This document shows positions 16,992 to 26,911 of a stretch of DNA of 64,000 nucleotides, in pieces. Source of the stretch: Candidatus Merdisoma merdipullorum (GTDB lineage: Bacteria > Bacillota > Clostridia > Lachnospirales > Lachnospiraceae); the NCBI GenBank assembly GCA_018715645.1, contig DVLE01000084.1, forward strand, positions 30,285 through 94,284, written 5' to 3'. Both the position numbers and the translations under genes were made by a program. How positions within the stretch are numbered: the first letter of the stretch is position 1; every line of letters starts with the position of its first letter. The notes below the pieces were generated by a model that saw only the letters and a list, made by a program, of their open reading frames with translations, did no database searches and had not been told where the DNA came from.

Positions 16992-17690
16992 ATGTCAGAA
17001 CAATTTTCAAGGACGGAGCTTCTTCTGGGAAAAGAAGCGATGGAAATTCTGAAGCGATCGAGAGTGGCGGTCTTTGGCATCGGCGGCGTAGGCGGCTATG
17101 TGGTGGAGGCGCTGGCCAGGAGCGGCGTGGGAGCCTTTGATTTGACGGATAAGGACAGGGTATGCCTGTCGAATCTGAACCGCCAGATTATCGCAACTCA
17201 TAAGACTATCGGGAGATATAAGACAGAGGTAATGCGGGAGCGGATCCTGGACATCAATCCGGAGGCAAAGGTATACACTCACGAGTGTTTTTTCCTGCCG
17301 GATACGAAGGAACAGTTTGATTTTTCCGAATATACCTATGTGGTGGATGCTGTGGATACCGTGACCGCCAAACTTTTGCTGGCGGAGCTGTCCAAGGAGG
17401 CGGGGGTTCCGATCATCAGCAGCATGGGAGCCGGAAATAAGCTGAATCCTTTTCTGTTTGAGACTGCGGATATATATGAGACATCCGTCTGTCCGCTGGC
17501 CCGTGTTATGCGGCGTGAGCTGAAAAAGAGAGGTATTGAGCATTTGAAGGTGGTATATTCCAAGGAGAAGCCGATCCGGCCTTTGGAAGAAACTTCAGCT
17601 CCGGGCTCCACGGCCTTTGTGCCGTCGGTGGCCGGACTTCTGATAGCCAGCGAAGTCATCCGGGACTTGACAAAAGATGCCGGAAGATAA
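16992..17690 (+). CDS. tcdA: ThiF/E1-like protein, tRNA threonylcarbamoyladenosine dehydratase-like
   Basis: This 232-residue adenylating enzyme of the HesA/MoeB/ThiF superfamily resembles TcdA, which cyclises t6A in tRNA. The nucleotide-binding motif GIGGVGGYVVEALARSGVG sits near residue 26, then LTDKDRVCLSNLNRQI with the conserved Asn-Arg-Gln. ETSVCPLARVMR may hold the functional cysteine. ATG at 16992 has a GGAAGGA site; an open frame extends upstream through the riboswitch but has no support. It is the first gene behind the B12 riboswitch, only 15 bp before cbiL, which is odd for a tRNA-modifying enzyme. Another E1-like role in cobamide or metal metabolism cannot be excluded. Confidence 0.75.
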   Translation: MSEQFSRTELLLGKEAMEILKRSRVAVFGIGGVGGYVVEALARSGVGAFDLTDKDRVCLSNLNRQIIATHKTIGRYKTEVMRERILDINPEAKVYTHECFFLPDTKEQFDFSEYTYVVDAVDTVTAKLLLAELSKEAGVPIISSMGAGNKLNPFLFETADIYETSVCPLARVMRRELKKRGIEHLKVVYSKEKPIRPLEETSAPGSTAFVPSVAGLLIASEVIRDLTKDAGR

Positions 17691-17705
17691 AGGGAGAATG
17701 GAAAA

Positions 17706-18407
17706 ATGAAAGGGAAATTGTATGGAATCGGCGTGGGACCGGGAGATCCGGAACTTCTTACGCTGAAAGCAAAGAGGATTCTGGACGCGGCGGATGTGAT
17801 CGCGGTTCCGGTAAAAGAAAAGGGAGAGAAAAGCACGGCGCTGGAGATTATCCGCCCGGTTACGGAACTGGAAGGAAAAGAAATTCTGGAAGTGGTGTTC
17901 CGCATGGCGAGGGATGAAGGAGAGCGCAGGCGCTGCCGGGAGGCCGCCGCGGACCAGCTTGCAAAGCTTTTGGACCAGGGAAGGAACGTGGCGATGATCA
18001 CTCTCGGCGACGTAGCGGTCTACAGTACCTATATGTATGTGAACCAATATGTGGCGGAGCGCGGCTATGAGACGGAGCTGATTCCGGGCATTCCTTCTTT
18101 CTGCAGCGGAGCTTCGGCGGCGGGACTGCCGCTCATGGAGGGAAATGAGTCGCTGGTAATCGTGCCTTCCGTGCGGGAGAGCGAAGCTCTGGAAAGGGCG
18201 ATCGCGGATTTTGACAATGTAGTGGTGATGAAGGCCGGCGGCAGCATCGGACGCATCGGAGAACTGCTTGACAAATATGAATGTCCCAGGGAATGCGCGT
18301 GTGTTTTGAGTTGTGTAGGGATGGAGGATGAATATATCGGACCTCTTAATCCGGAACGGGAGTACAGCTATTTTACAACCGTATTGATCAAGAAAAAGGG
18401 AAAGTGA
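17706..18407 (+). CDS. cbiL: Cobalt-precorrin-2 C20-methyltransferase
   Basis: It adds the C20 methyl group to cobalt-factor II/precorrin-2 using SAM. The tetrapyrrole methylase signature GIGVGPGDPELLTLKA is at residues 7-22, and ALEIIRPV plus the central ITLGDVAVYSTYMY motif are typical of CbiL/CobI. The length of 233 is standard. It sits between tcdA-like and cbiF in the operon with an AGGGAGAATGG ribosome site. Confidence 0.92.
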   Translation: MKGKLYGIGVGPGDPELLTLKAKRILDAADVIAVPVKEKGEKSTALEIIRPVTELEGKEILEVVFRMARDEGERRRCREAAADQLAKLLDQGRNVAMITLGDVAVYSTYMYVNQYVAERGYETELIPGIPSFCSGASAAGLPLMEGNESLVIVPSVRESEALERAIADFDNVVVMKAGGSIGRIGELLDKYECPRECACVLSCVGMEDEYIGPLNPEREYSYFTTVLIKKKGK

Positions 18408-18441
18408 ATTTCCGCAGAGCGGAAAGAGAGGAGTCGGAAGT

Positions 18442-19200
18442 ATGGTATCGTTTATTGGAGCAGGACCGGGAGATCCGGAGCTTTTGACGATTAAAGGAAA
18501 GAAACTGATTGACAGCGCGGATGTAATCATTTATGCGGGTTCTCTGGTGAACCCACAGGTTCTGGCGGACGCAAAGCCGGACGCAGTTATCTACAACAGC
18601 GCGGGCATGACGCTGGAAGAAGTGCTGGACGTTATGAAAGATGCGGAAAGCAAGGGGCTGAAAACAGTCCGGGTACACACGGGAGATCCGGCGGTATTTG
18701 GCGCCCACAGGGAGCAGATGGATGCTCTGGAGCGTATGGGAATCGAGTATGAGGTGATTCCGGGCGTCAGCTCTTTTCTTGCGACGGCAGCCGTTCTCAA
18801 AAAAGAATATACCCTTCCGGGCGTCAGCCAGACCGTGATCCTTACGAGGATGGAGGGCCGCACGCCTATGCCGGAGGGAGAGAAGCTTGCAGATTTGGCG
18901 AAGCATCATGCGACTATGATCATTTTCCTGAGCATCGGCATGATCGAGGAGCTGGCGGAAACTCTGCGAAAGGAATACCGTCCGGATACGCCGGTGGCTG
19001 TGGTGTATAAGGCTACCTGGGAGGATCAGAAGATTGTACGCGGTACACTTCGGGACATCGCGGAGAAGGTACGGGAGGCCGGGATCCGAAAGACGGCCCT
19101 GACCGTAGTCGGAGATTTTCTGGGTGATGAGTATGAGCTGTCGAAGCTTTATGATAAGACTTTCACACATGAGTTCAGAAAGGGAGTAGAAAAGGCATGA
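18442..19200 (+). CDS. cbiF: Cobalt-precorrin-4 C11-methyltransferase
   Basis: This SAM-dependent methylase of the corrin ring opens with VSFIGAGPGDPELLTIKG and contains HTGDPAVFGAHREQMDAL, both diagnostic of CbiF/CobM. The VIYAGSLV segment near residue 32 is also family-specific. The length of 252 is normal. Its last four bases (ATGA) overlap the start of hemA, so the two are translationally coupled. Confidence 0.93.
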   Translation: MVSFIGAGPGDPELLTIKGKKLIDSADVIIYAGSLVNPQVLADAKPDAVIYNSAGMTLEEVLDVMKDAESKGLKTVRVHTGDPAVFGAHREQMDALERMGIEYEVIPGVSSFLATAAVLKKEYTLPGVSQTVILTRMEGRTPMPEGEKLADLAKHHATMIIFLSIGMIEELAETLRKEYRPDTPVAVVYKATWEDQKIVRGTLRDIAEKVREAGIRKTALTVVGDFLGDEYELSKLYDKTFTHEFRKGVEKA

Positions 19201-20384
19201 GCATCCGGCTTGTCAGCATCAGTCATAAAACGGCGCCCCTGGAGATCCGGGAGCTTTTTGCCTTTACGGGAGAGCAGCAGCAGGAACTGATGCGCGCGCT
19301 GATCTCAGAGGGCGGAGCGGCGGAATGCGTAGTCATATCCACCTGCAACCGGACAGAGGTCTATACTTATTATTCGGATCAGGAGAATCAGAGAAAGAAT
19401 CTGTTTACCCTTCAGCAGCAGCTTATTCTGCGGGAGGCCGGAGCCTCAGGGGATCCGAACGTGGCGGATTATCTGCGTTTTTATCAGGAGGAAAAGGCGG
19501 TCTGTCATCTGTTTTCCGTGGCGGCGGGGCTGGATTCCATGGTGGTCGGAGAGGATCAGATTCTTGGCCAGGTGAAGAAAGCGCAGGAGCAGGCCCAGGA
19601 GGCGGGAACTGCCGGAAAGTATCTGAATACGCTGTTCCGTTATGCCATCACCTGTTCCAAAAAAATCAAGACAGAGACGGATCTCTCAAAGACGGCAGTC
19701 TCTACCGCTACGCTGGCGGTCAAGGCGGCGGACGAGGCCCTTGGCGGCCTTGAGGGGAAGCGCGTGATGGTTATCGGCGGCACGGGCCAGATCGGGGGGA
19801 TTGTGCTGAAGAATCTTTACAGCATGAAAGGGCTTCACATCTACAGCACGATTCGGAATGTAACCCTGACTCACGACGCCCATATCAAGAGTGAATCCAA
19901 TACGCTGATTGACTACAAGGACAGGTATGAATATCTGGATGATATGGACGTGGTAATCAGCGCTACAGCAAGTCCCCACTATACCCTGACCTGCGCGAAG
20001 GTAAAGGAGAGACTGAAAACAGACAAGCCAAGAGTCTTTGTGGATCTGGCGGTTCCCGTGGACATTGAGGAGAGCATCGCCGGACTCCCCAGGACCTTCT
20101 TTTACAATATGGATGATTTTGAGGAGCTTGCAAGAGCCAACAACCAGGCAAAAAAGCAGGCGGTCCGTCAGGCCGGAGAGATCCTGGACGAGTATGAGGA
20201 AGACTTTATGCGCTGGATGATTTTCCAGCAGGCCGTGCCTCAGATTCAGGAGACAAAGGCATGGCTTGAGGAGGAGGCCGAACGCAAAGGGCTGGACAGA
20301 GCCATAGACAAGCTGTTTTACCGGATTCGGGAAAACGCGGCCCCTGAGGAGCTGCGGGCATTTTTCCGCTGTATCCGGCCTTAG
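19197..20384 (+). CDS. hemA: Glutamyl-tRNA reductase
   Basis: It reduces Glu-tRNA to glutamate-1-semialdehyde, the first committed step of C5 tetrapyrrole synthesis. The catalytic Cys50 lies in ISTCNRTEVY, and GLDSMVVGEDQILGQVK is the conserved active-site segment. A Rossmann NADPH domain (MVIGGTGQIGG, near residue 190) is followed by a short dimerisation helix. At 395 residues it is slightly shorter than many homologues. Its place inside the riboswitch operon ties precursor supply to B12 status. The next enzyme, the semialdehyde aminotransferase HemL, is not in this window. Confidence 0.93.
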   Translation: MSIRLVSISHKTAPLEIRELFAFTGEQQQELMRALISEGGAAECVVISTCNRTEVYTYYSDQENQRKNLFTLQQQLILREAGASGDPNVADYLRFYQEEKAVCHLFSVAAGLDSMVVGEDQILGQVKKAQEQAQEAGTAGKYLNTLFRYAITCSKKIKTETDLSKTAVSTATLAVKAADEALGGLEGKRVMVIGGTGQIGGIVLKNLYSMKGLHIYSTIRNVTLTHDAHIKSESNTLIDYKDRYEYLDDMDVVISATASPHYTLTCAKVKERLKTDKPRVFVDLAVPVDIEESIAGLPRTFFYNMDDFEELARANNQAKKQAVRQAGEILDEYEEDFMRWMIFQQAVPQIQETKAWLEEEAERKGLDRAIDKLFYRIRENAAPEELRAFFRCIRP

Positions 20385-20453
20385 AGGAAGAAACCTGTAG
20401 TGGATGTCATCGGAATCGCTTCAGACGAAGCGGGCGGAACAAAAGGAGAAAAA

Positions 20454-21188
20454 ATGGGAAAATTATACGTAGTGGGCTTTGGCCCAGGCGGCTATGAGCA
20501 TATGACCGCCAAATGTATCGACGTGATCGAGAAGGCGGATATTGTCACAGGATATACGACTTATGTGGAAATGCTGAAGGAGTTCTTCCCGGACAAAAAG
20601 TATCTGGCGACTCCGATGATGCAGGAGGTGAAACGCTGCCGCATGGCGGTGGAGGAGGCCATGAAGGATCAGACGGTGGCGATGGTAAGCTCCGGCGACA
20701 GCGGCATATACGGCATGGCCGGCATCATCTACCAGGTGGCTGAGGAAATGAACGCGGATATAGAGATTGAGACGGTTCCGGGAGTGACGGCGGCCAGCGC
20801 GGCAGCGTCTGTCCTGGGCGCCCCTCTGATGCATGATTTCGCGGTGATCAGTCTGAGCGATCTGATGACGCCGCTTGATCTGATTATGAAGCGGATTGAC
20901 TGCGCGGGACAGGGAGATCTGATCGTCTGCCTTTACAATCCAAAGAGTAAGAAGCGGACGGGTTATGTGGAGCAGGCAGCCGACATCCTGATGAAATACA
21001 GAGATAAGGATACGCCGGCAGGCATCGTGCGCCATGCAGGACGCAAGGGCGAGAGCAGCCGGATCACGACGCTGGAAAAGTTAAAGGATGAGGAAATCGA
21101 TATGTTCAGCGTCGTACTGATCGGAAATTCGCAGACCTATGTAAGCGGAGGGCGCATGATCACGCCGAGAGGCTATCGCCTGGGATGA
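20454..21188 (+). CDS. cbiH: Cobalt-precorrin-3B C17-methyltransferase
   Basis: This methylase also drives ring contraction in the anaerobic pathway. GKLYVVGFGPGGYEHMTAKC opens the protein, followed by VSSGDSGIYGMAGIIYQ (about 77-93) and CLYNPKSKKR, the classic CbiH/CobJ motifs. ATG at 20454 is chosen for the AAAAGGAG site at 20441; an in-frame GTG at 20400 would add 18 unlikely residues. The length of 244 residues is standard. Confidence 0.92.
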   Translation: MGKLYVVGFGPGGYEHMTAKCIDVIEKADIVTGYTTYVEMLKEFFPDKKYLATPMMQEVKRCRMAVEEAMKDQTVAMVSSGDSGIYGMAGIIYQVAEEMNADIEIETVPGVTAASAAASVLGAPLMHDFAVISLSDLMTPLDLIMKRIDCAGQGDLIVCLYNPKSKKRTGYVEQAADILMKYRDKDTPAGIVRHAGRKGESSRITTLEKLKDEEIDMFSVVLIGNSQTYVSGGRMITPRGYRLG

Positions 21189-21198
21189 GGGAGGAAAG

Positions 21199-23577
21199 AT
21201 GAAAATTCGGATAGGAACCAGAAAAAGCAGGTTGGCCCTGATTCAGACGGATCTGGTGCGGCTGCGGATAGAAGCGGCATTTCCCGAAGTCGAGGTGGAG
21301 ATCGTGGAAATGTCCACAAAGGGAGACGAGCTTCTGGACCGTTCCCTGACTTCCTTTGGCGGGAAGGGAGTCTTTACCAGAGAGCTTGAGGAGGCGCTCC
21401 TGGAGGAGAAAATTGATCTGGCCGTACACAGCGCCAAGGATATGCCGATGGAATTTCCGGAGGGCCTGTATATCGGGGCGGTACTTCCCAGGGCGGATGT
21501 CCGGGATGTGCTGGTGACCAGAAGCGGCGTCCGTGCGGCAGATCTGGCGCCGGGCAGCATTGTGGGAACCAGCTCCCTGCGCCGGGAACTTCAGATAAAG
21601 GAACTCAATCCCATGGTGCAGATAAAGCTCCTGCGCGGCAATGTACAGACCAGGATACGGAAGCTTAAAGAGGGCGGGTATGACGCGATTCTTCTGGCTG
21701 CCGCAGGCCTTGAGCGCCTGGGAATCACAGAGGAAGAAGGAATCTGCCTGGAATACCTGGATCCGGAGGAATTTCTTCCGGCCGCCGGACAGGGAATTCT
21801 GGCGGTGGAGGCTAAGGAAGGCCGCCTGACGGAGATCCTTTCGGCCATCCATTGCCCGGAGGCGGCTCTTGAGCTGGAAGCAGAGAGAAGTTTTCTGAAG
21901 GCCATCGGCGGAAGCTGCAATGCTCCGGCCGCCGGTCTGTGCAGACTGGAAGAAGGAAGGCTTCATATGAAGGTCCTCTACGCGCCGGAGGGAACGAAAC
22001 TTCGCCGGGCGGAAGAAAGCGATGAACCTGCGGCGGCCAGACGGCTTGGGGAAACCCTGGCCCGGAAAGTGAAACGGGGAAAGGTCTGGCTTCTGGGCGC
22101 AGGCCCAGGGGATATGGGGCTTTTGACGGAGAAGGCCCTTGCGGCTGTCCGTGCGGCGGACGTTCTCGTCTATGACAATCTGGCTTCCGCCGCCGTCTTA
22201 AACGAAGCGAGGCGGGACGCGGAGCTTATCTATGCGGGAAAGCGGGCAGACAGGCATCATCTTCGCCAGGAGGAGACGAATGCTTTGCTGGTGGAAAAGG
22301 CCCTGGAAGGAAAGAACGTGGCCCGTGTAAAGGGAGGCGATCCCTTTATCTTCGGACGGGGCGGCGAAGAAGCCCAGGAGCTTTTAAAGGCTGGCGTGGA
22401 GTTTGAGATCATTCCGGGGGTATCGTCCTCCTACGCGGCTCCGGCCTATGCGGGCATTCCCGTGACGCACAGGGATTACGCTTCCTCCTTTCATGTGATC
22501 ACAGGTCATGAGAGCGCGTCGAAAGAGGGAACAGTCCTCGATTACGCTACCCTTGCCCGCGAGGAGGGAACTCTGGTGTTCCTGATGGGACTTCGGGGAC
22601 TGCCCCGCATTGCTTCAGAGCTTATGAAAAACGGAAAAGATCCGAAGACGCCCGCGGCGGTGATTCAGGAAGGAACCACAGCCCGTCAGAGAACGGTATT
22701 CGGAACGCTTCAAAATATCGCGGACAGGGCGAAGGAGGCGGGCATTCAGACGCCGGCGATTACCCTGATAGGCGGCGTGGCAGCTCTGGGAGAGCAGCTT
22801 TCCTGGCGGGGAAAGGGAGCTTTGTCCGGCGTGCGGGTGCTGCTCACAGGCACGCCGTCCATGTGTGAGAAGCAGAAGCGTGTGCTGGAGGAGGATGGGG
22901 CAGAAGTGATTCCCTTCAGCCTGATCGATACCAGGGAACTTGAGGAGCCTGTGTTTCTTCAGGCCATGGAGGAGCTTTCTTCTTATACCTGGCTGGTCTT
23001 TACCAGCAGCAACGGTGTGGAGTTGTTTTTGAAGGCGCTGAAGAAGGAGAGAAAGGATATTCGGAAGCTTTCCGGGCTTCGCTTTGCTGTGATCGGAGAG
23101 GGAACGAAGATGGCTTTGGAGAATGCCGGCATCTATGCGGATTTTGTGCCGTCCCGGTATTCCAGCGAGGATATGGCAAGGGAATGGATTCCAGAGCTGA
23201 CGCCTTCAGACCGGGTGCTTCTTCTGCGTGCCAGGGAAGCTTCGCAGAAGCTTCCTGAGGCTCTGGGGGAGGCAGGCATTCCCTGTACGGACGCGCCTCT
23301 CTATGAAACGGTGCGGGATGAGCGCAAGGCGGAAGAATTGAACCGCCTGCTGGCGGATGTGGATTATGTGACCTTTGCCAGCGCTTCGGCGGTGAAGGCT
23401 TTTGCCGCGTTTGTTCCTGAGCCGGAAAAGCTTCCGGCAAAGGCTGTCTGCATCGGACCGGTGACGGAAAAGGCTGCCGCGAAGGCCGGGATTCCCGTCT
23501 ATGCCAGCGCGGTTGTCTATACGGCGGAGGGAATACGGGACGTACTGAGGAAGGACCGGAAATATGGAAGGATATAA
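21199..23577 (+). CDS. hemC-cobA-hemD: Trifunctional fusion: porphobilinogen deaminase / uroporphyrinogen-III methyltransferase / uroporphyrinogen-III synthase
   Basis: Three tetrapyrrole enzymes are joined in one 792-residue chain. Residues 1-290 are HemC: IRIGTRKSRLALIQT, HSAKDMP, GTSSLRRE and the dipyrromethane-cofactor Cys240 in IGGSCNAP. Residues 295-540 are CobA/SUMT: LLGAGPGDMGLLTEKA, VKGGDPFIFGRGGEE and GIPVTHRDYASSFHVITGH. Residues 544-792 are HemD: VRVLLTGTP, FTSSNGVELFL and VTFASASAVKAF. Together they take porphobilinogen to precorrin-2. CobA-HemD fusions are common in Firmicutes; adding HemC on the same chain is less so. No frameshift is seen at the joints. It overlaps cobD by 14 bp. 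Confidence 0.93.
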   Translation: MKIRIGTRKSRLALIQTDLVRLRIEAAFPEVEVEIVEMSTKGDELLDRSLTSFGGKGVFTRELEEALLEEKIDLAVHSAKDMPMEFPEGLYIGAVLPRADVRDVLVTRSGVRAADLAPGSIVGTSSLRRELQIKELNPMVQIKLLRGNVQTRIRKLKEGGYDAILLAAAGLERLGITEEEGICLEYLDPEEFLPAAGQGILAVEAKEGRLTEILSAIHCPEAALELEAERSFLKAIGGSCNAPAAGLCRLEEGRLHMKVLYAPEGTKLRRAEESDEPAAARRLGETLARKVKRGKVWLLGAGPGDMGLLTEKALAAVRAADVLVYDNLASAAVLNEARRDAELIYAGKRADRHHLRQEETNALLVEKALEGKNVARVKGGDPFIFGRGGEEAQELLKAGVEFEIIPGVSSSYAAPAYAGIPVTHRDYASSFHVITGHESASKEGTVLDYATLAREEGTLVFLMGLRGLPRIASELMKNGKDPKTPAAVIQEGTTARQRTVFGTLQNIADRAKEAGIQTPAITLIGGVAALGEQLSWRGKGALSGVRVLLTGTPSMCEKQKRVLEEDGAEVIPFSLIDTRELEEPVFLQAMEELSSYTWLVFTSSNGVELFLKALKKERKDIRKLSGLRFAVIGEGTKMALENAGIYADFVPSRYSSEDMAREWIPELTPSDRVLLLRAREASQKLPEALGEAGIPCTDAPLYETVRDERKAEELNRLLADVDYVTFASASAVKAFAAFVPEPEKLPAKAVCIGPVTEKAAAKAGIPVYASAVVYTAEGIRDVLRKDRKYGRI

Positions 23578-24655
23578 CAACGAGGAGGGCTTTCTTCACG
23601 GCGGCGATCTGGAAGGGATGGCCAGGAAGATTGGACGGAAGCCCTCGGAGCTTTTGGATTTTTCTGCGAACATCAATCCTCTTGGGATGCCTCCCGGCGT
23701 CCGGGAAGCCGTTGTGGAAAGTCTGGATGCCTCGCTGGCTTACCCGGATCCCTTCTGCAGAAGGCTAAGAGCGGCTCTGGCGGACCATACAGGCTGGAAG
23801 GAGGAGTACATTCTGTGCGGGAACGGGGGCGCAGATTTGATATACCGATTGGTATACGCCCTGCGTCCGAAAAAGGCTCTTGTGACGGCGCCGGCTTTCG
23901 CCGAGTATGAGGAAGCCCTGGCGCAGACAGGGACGGAGATTCTGTTTCATGAGCTGGGCGCGGAGTTTGCTGTGACGGAAGACTTTCTCTCCAGGCTGGA
24001 ATCGGAGCTTGATCTGGTCTTTCTCTGTAATCCAAACAATCCCACAGGGCTTTTGACGGAAAAAAGGCTGGTGCGGGAGCTTCTTTTAAGAGCGAAAGAG
24101 CTTGGCATCCGGGTATGTCTGGATGAGTGCTTTCTGGATTTTGTGCGGGACAGTCAGGCGTATTCAGCTGAGGAGTTTTTGGAGGAATATCCGAATCTGC
24201 TGATTCTGAAGTCTTTTACAAAGCTTTACGCGATTCCGGGACTGCGGCTTGGCTATGTGCTTTCGTCAGACCGGGAGCTTCTTAGGAGGATGCAGAAAGC
24301 CGGGCAGCCCTGGGCGGTGTCGGAGCCGGCTCAGGCAGCGGGAATCGCGGCGCTCAAGGCAGAGGGCTTTCAGAAAGATACGATTTCGCTCGTGGAGGCG
24401 GAGCGTGCGTTTTTAAAAAAGGCTCTGGAAGGGCTGGGCCTGCGGGTTCTGGACGGAAAGGCCAATTATCTGTGCTTTCGCGCGGCGGGGGACGCCTCGC
24501 TGGCGCAGAGGCTTCTTGGGGAAGGAATTTTGCTCCGCTCCTGCGGAAATTACCGGGGAATGGGGCAGGACTGGTACCGGACGGCGGTCCGTACCAGAAA
24601 GGAAAATGAGAGACTTTTGGAGGCGCTTGGAAAGGTGTGCGTGAAACATGAGTGA
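23564..24655 (+). CDS. cobD: L-threonine-O-3-phosphate decarboxylase
   Basis: This PLP enzyme makes (R)-1-aminopropan-2-ol phosphate, the linker of the nucleotide loop. [13 protein letters not shown] and [12 protein letters not shown] open the chain as in Cob[11 protein letters not shown] and the PLP-lysine motif [18 protein letters not shown] (about 218-235) mark a class I aminotransferase fold. The length of 363 is normal. It overlaps the fusion gene upstream by 14 bp and cbiP downstream by 8 bp. Confidence 0.92.
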   Translation: MEGYNNEEGFLHGGDLEGMARKIGRKPSELLDFSANINPLGMPPGVREAVVESLDASLAYPDPFCRRLRAALADHTGWKEEYILCGNGGADLIYRLVYALRPKKALVTAPAFAEYEEALAQTGTEILFHELGAEFAVTEDFLSRLESELDLVFLCNPNNPTGLLTEKRLVRELLLRAKELGIRVCLDECFLDFVRDSQAYSAEEFLEEYPNLLILKSFTKLYAIPGLRLGYVLSSDRELLRRMQKAGQPWAVSEPAQAAGIAALKAEGFQKDTISLVEAERAFLKKALEGLGLRVLDGKANYLCFRAAGDASLAQRLLGEGILLRSCGNYRGMGQDWYRTAVRTRKENERLLEALGKVCVKHE

Positions 24656-26165
24656 AAAGAAAAAAAAGGCCAGGGTTATCATGGTGCAGGGGACCATGTC
24701 CAATGCGGGAAAAAGCTTTCTGGTGGCGGGGCTTTGCCGTGTATTTTGGCAGGACGGATACCGGGCGGCTCCTTTTAAATCCCAGAATATGGCCCTCAAT
24801 TCCTATATCACGAAGGATGGACTGGAGATCGGCCGCGCTCAGGCCATGCAGGCGGAGGCTGCCGGAATCGAGCCGACGGTGGAGATGAATCCGATTCTTT
24901 TGAAGCCTACCAGCAATGTGGGAAGTCAGGTCATCGTAAACGGCGAGGTCCTCGGCAATATGAAAGCCATGGATTACTACGCAAAGAAAAAGCAGTTCAT
25001 TCCTGCGATCGAAAAGGCTTTCGATAAGCTGTCCCAGGAATACGACGTCATTGTCATTGAAGGGGCGGGAAGCCCTGCGGAGATCAACCTGAAGGAGAAT
25101 GACATCGTCAATATGGGAATGGCCCGGATTGCGAAGGCGCCTGTGCTGCTCTGCGGCGACATCGACAGAGGCGGCGTATTCGCTTCTCTGTACGGCACGG
25201 TGAAGCTTCTCACGGAGGAGGAGCAGGCCATGATCAAAGGGCTGGTGATCAATAAATTCCGGGGAGATGTGGAAATCCTGAAGCCTGGTCTTCAGATGAT
25301 TGAGGAAAAGACCGGGATTCCAGTGGTTGGCGTCGTTCCCATGACGCCGCTGGACATTGACGATGAAGACAGCCTTTCCGATCGCCTGACGCATACGGCG
25401 AAAAAGGGAGGCATGGATCTGGCGGTTATCCGTCTGCCCCATATTTCCAATTTTACGGATTTCAATGTGTTTGAGCGCATGGACGGCGTATCGCTGCGGT
25501 ATGTGGGCAATACGGAGGAACTTGGAACTCCGGATCTGATTTTCCTGCCCGGCACCAAAAACACCATGGACGATCTGGCATGGCTCAGGGAATCCGGTAT
25601 GGAGACAGCCATCCTGCGCTGTTCTGAGCAGCAGATTCCTGTGGTGGGAATCTGCGGCGGCTATCAGATGCTTGGCGAAATCCTGGAAGATCCGGAGGGC
25701 GTGGAGCATGGAGGGACCATGCGCGGTATGGGGCTTCTCCACACAAGGACCGTATTTTCGGAGGCAAAGACAAGGACTCAAACAGTAGGGCGTATTGCAG
25801 ACGATACTGTCTGGGGAGAGTTTTCCGGATGCAAGGTTCAGGGCTATGAGATTCATATGGGAAGGACCGAAAAGACCGGGGACTGCAGGGAGACGGTTTA
25901 TCTGGAGGACGGCCGTCTTGACGGACTTTCCAATCCGGAGGGGACGGTATTCGGCACCTATCTTCACGGCATTTTCGATTATGGAGATCTGGCAGCCATG
26001 ACCGTCAGCCGTCTGATGAGACGAAAGGGGCTGGATCCGAAGAACTGGCATTTTGATCCGGAGGAGCATAAGAGACAGGAGTACGATAAGCTGGCGGATC
26101 TGGTAAGGAACTCGTTGGATATGAACAGGATCTATGAGATATTAGAGGCAGGGATAAGATGTTAG
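24648..26165 (+). CDS. cbiP: Cobyric acid synthase (glutamine-hydrolysing)
   Basis: It amidates adenosylcobyrinic acid a,c-diamide at four positions using glutamine and [23 protein letters not shown] (residues 12-31) is the P-loop region. [13 protein letters not shown] is a family signature. The glutamine amidotransferase nucleophile lies in [11 protein letters not shown] (about 332-342), with YLHGIFD supplying the catalytic His. The length of 505 is standard. It overlaps cobD and cbiC by a few bases. Confidence 0.94.
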   Translation: MSEKKKKARVIMVQGTMSNAGKSFLVAGLCRVFWQDGYRAAPFKSQNMALNSYITKDGLEIGRAQAMQAEAAGIEPTVEMNPILLKPTSNVGSQVIVNGEVLGNMKAMDYYAKKKQFIPAIEKAFDKLSQEYDVIVIEGAGSPAEINLKENDIVNMGMARIAKAPVLLCGDIDRGGVFASLYGTVKLLTEEEQAMIKGLVINKFRGDVEILKPGLQMIEEKTGIPVVGVVPMTPLDIDDEDSLSDRLTHTAKKGGMDLAVIRLPHISNFTDFNVFERMDGVSLRYVGNTEELGTPDLIFLPGTKNTMDDLAWLRESGMETAILRCSEQQIPVVGICGGYQMLGEILEDPEGVEHGGTMRGMGLLHTRTVFSEAKTRTQTVGRIADDTVWGEFSGCKVQGYEIHMGRTEKTGDCRETVYLEDGRLDGLSNPEGTVFGTYLHGIFDYGDLAAMTVSRLMRRKGLDPKNWHFDPEEHKRQEYDKLADLVRNSLDMNRIYEILEAGIRC

Positions 26166-26791
26166 AGAAGATTGAAATCGTAAAACCCATGGAAATCGAA
26201 AAACGGAGCATGGAGATCATTGCAAAGGAACTGGGCGGAAGAACCTGGCCGGAGCCGGAATTTTCCGTGGTCAAGCGCTGTATTCACACGTCGGCGGACT
26301 TTGATTACGCGGATAATCTCTGTTTTTCCGAGGGGGCGGTGCAAAAAGGCATCGACGCCCTGAATGCCGGCGCTTCCATCGTGACGGACACGAATATGGC
26401 GGCTTCCGGAATTAATAAAAAGCGTATGACTGAGTGCGGCGGCACGGTCTATTGCTTTATGAACAGGCCGGATGTGGCAGAGGAAGCGCGTGAGCGCGGC
26501 TGCACCCGTGCCGCAGTCTGCATGGAAAAGGCAGCGGAGCTTAAAGGACCGTTGATTATCGCGGTAGGAAACGCGCCGACGGCTTTAATTCGCCTCTATG
26601 AGCTGATTCAGGAAGAACGGATACGTCCGGCGCTGATCATCGGAGCTCCTGTGGGCTTCGTGAACGTGGTGGAAGCCAAAGAGCTGATTATGACGGCAGG
26701 CGTACCCTATATTGTTCCCCGCGGACGAAAGGGAGGCAGCAATATCGCGGCGGCTATCTGCAATGCGATGCTGTATCAGGGCGGAAGGTAG
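26159..26791 (+). CDS. cbiC: Cobalt-precorrin-8 methylmutase
   Basis: It moves a methyl group from C11 to C12 to give cobyrinic acid. [20 protein letters not shown] carries the conserved active-site His region (about residue 42), followed by [16 protein letters not shown] and the [15 protein letters not shown] and [14 protein letters not shown] motifs. The length of 210 is typical. It overlaps cbiP by 7 bp. After it, 120 bp without a gene contain an extragenic element that ends in a TACCCTTGTCAATTAGG motif shared with two other sites in the window. Confidence 0.93.
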   Translation: MLEKIEIVKPMEIEKRSMEIIAKELGGRTWPEPEFSVVKRCIHTSADFDYADNLCFSEGAVQKGIDALNAGASIVTDTNMAASGINKKRMTECGGTVYCFMNRPDVAEEARERGCTRAAVCMEKAAELKGPLIIAVGNAPTALIRLYELIQEERIRPALIIGAPVGFVNVVEAKELIMTAGVPYIVPRGRKGGSNIAAAICNAMLYQGGR

Positions 26792-26911
26792 CGCCGGCGT
26801 GAGCAGTCCCCATTGGCGAAGCTGATTTTCGCAGGGCTGCAAATCGCAACTGTGAAGGTGCGGAGCAGTTACCCTTGTCAATTAGGGGTACAGAAAAGGA
26901 TAAAAGAAAGG

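Noticed and set aside
26813..26911. N-terminal extension of CobT from a TTG
   Set aside because: It would add 33 residues unlike the family and reads through an extragenic element; the ATG at 26912 gives the usual length.
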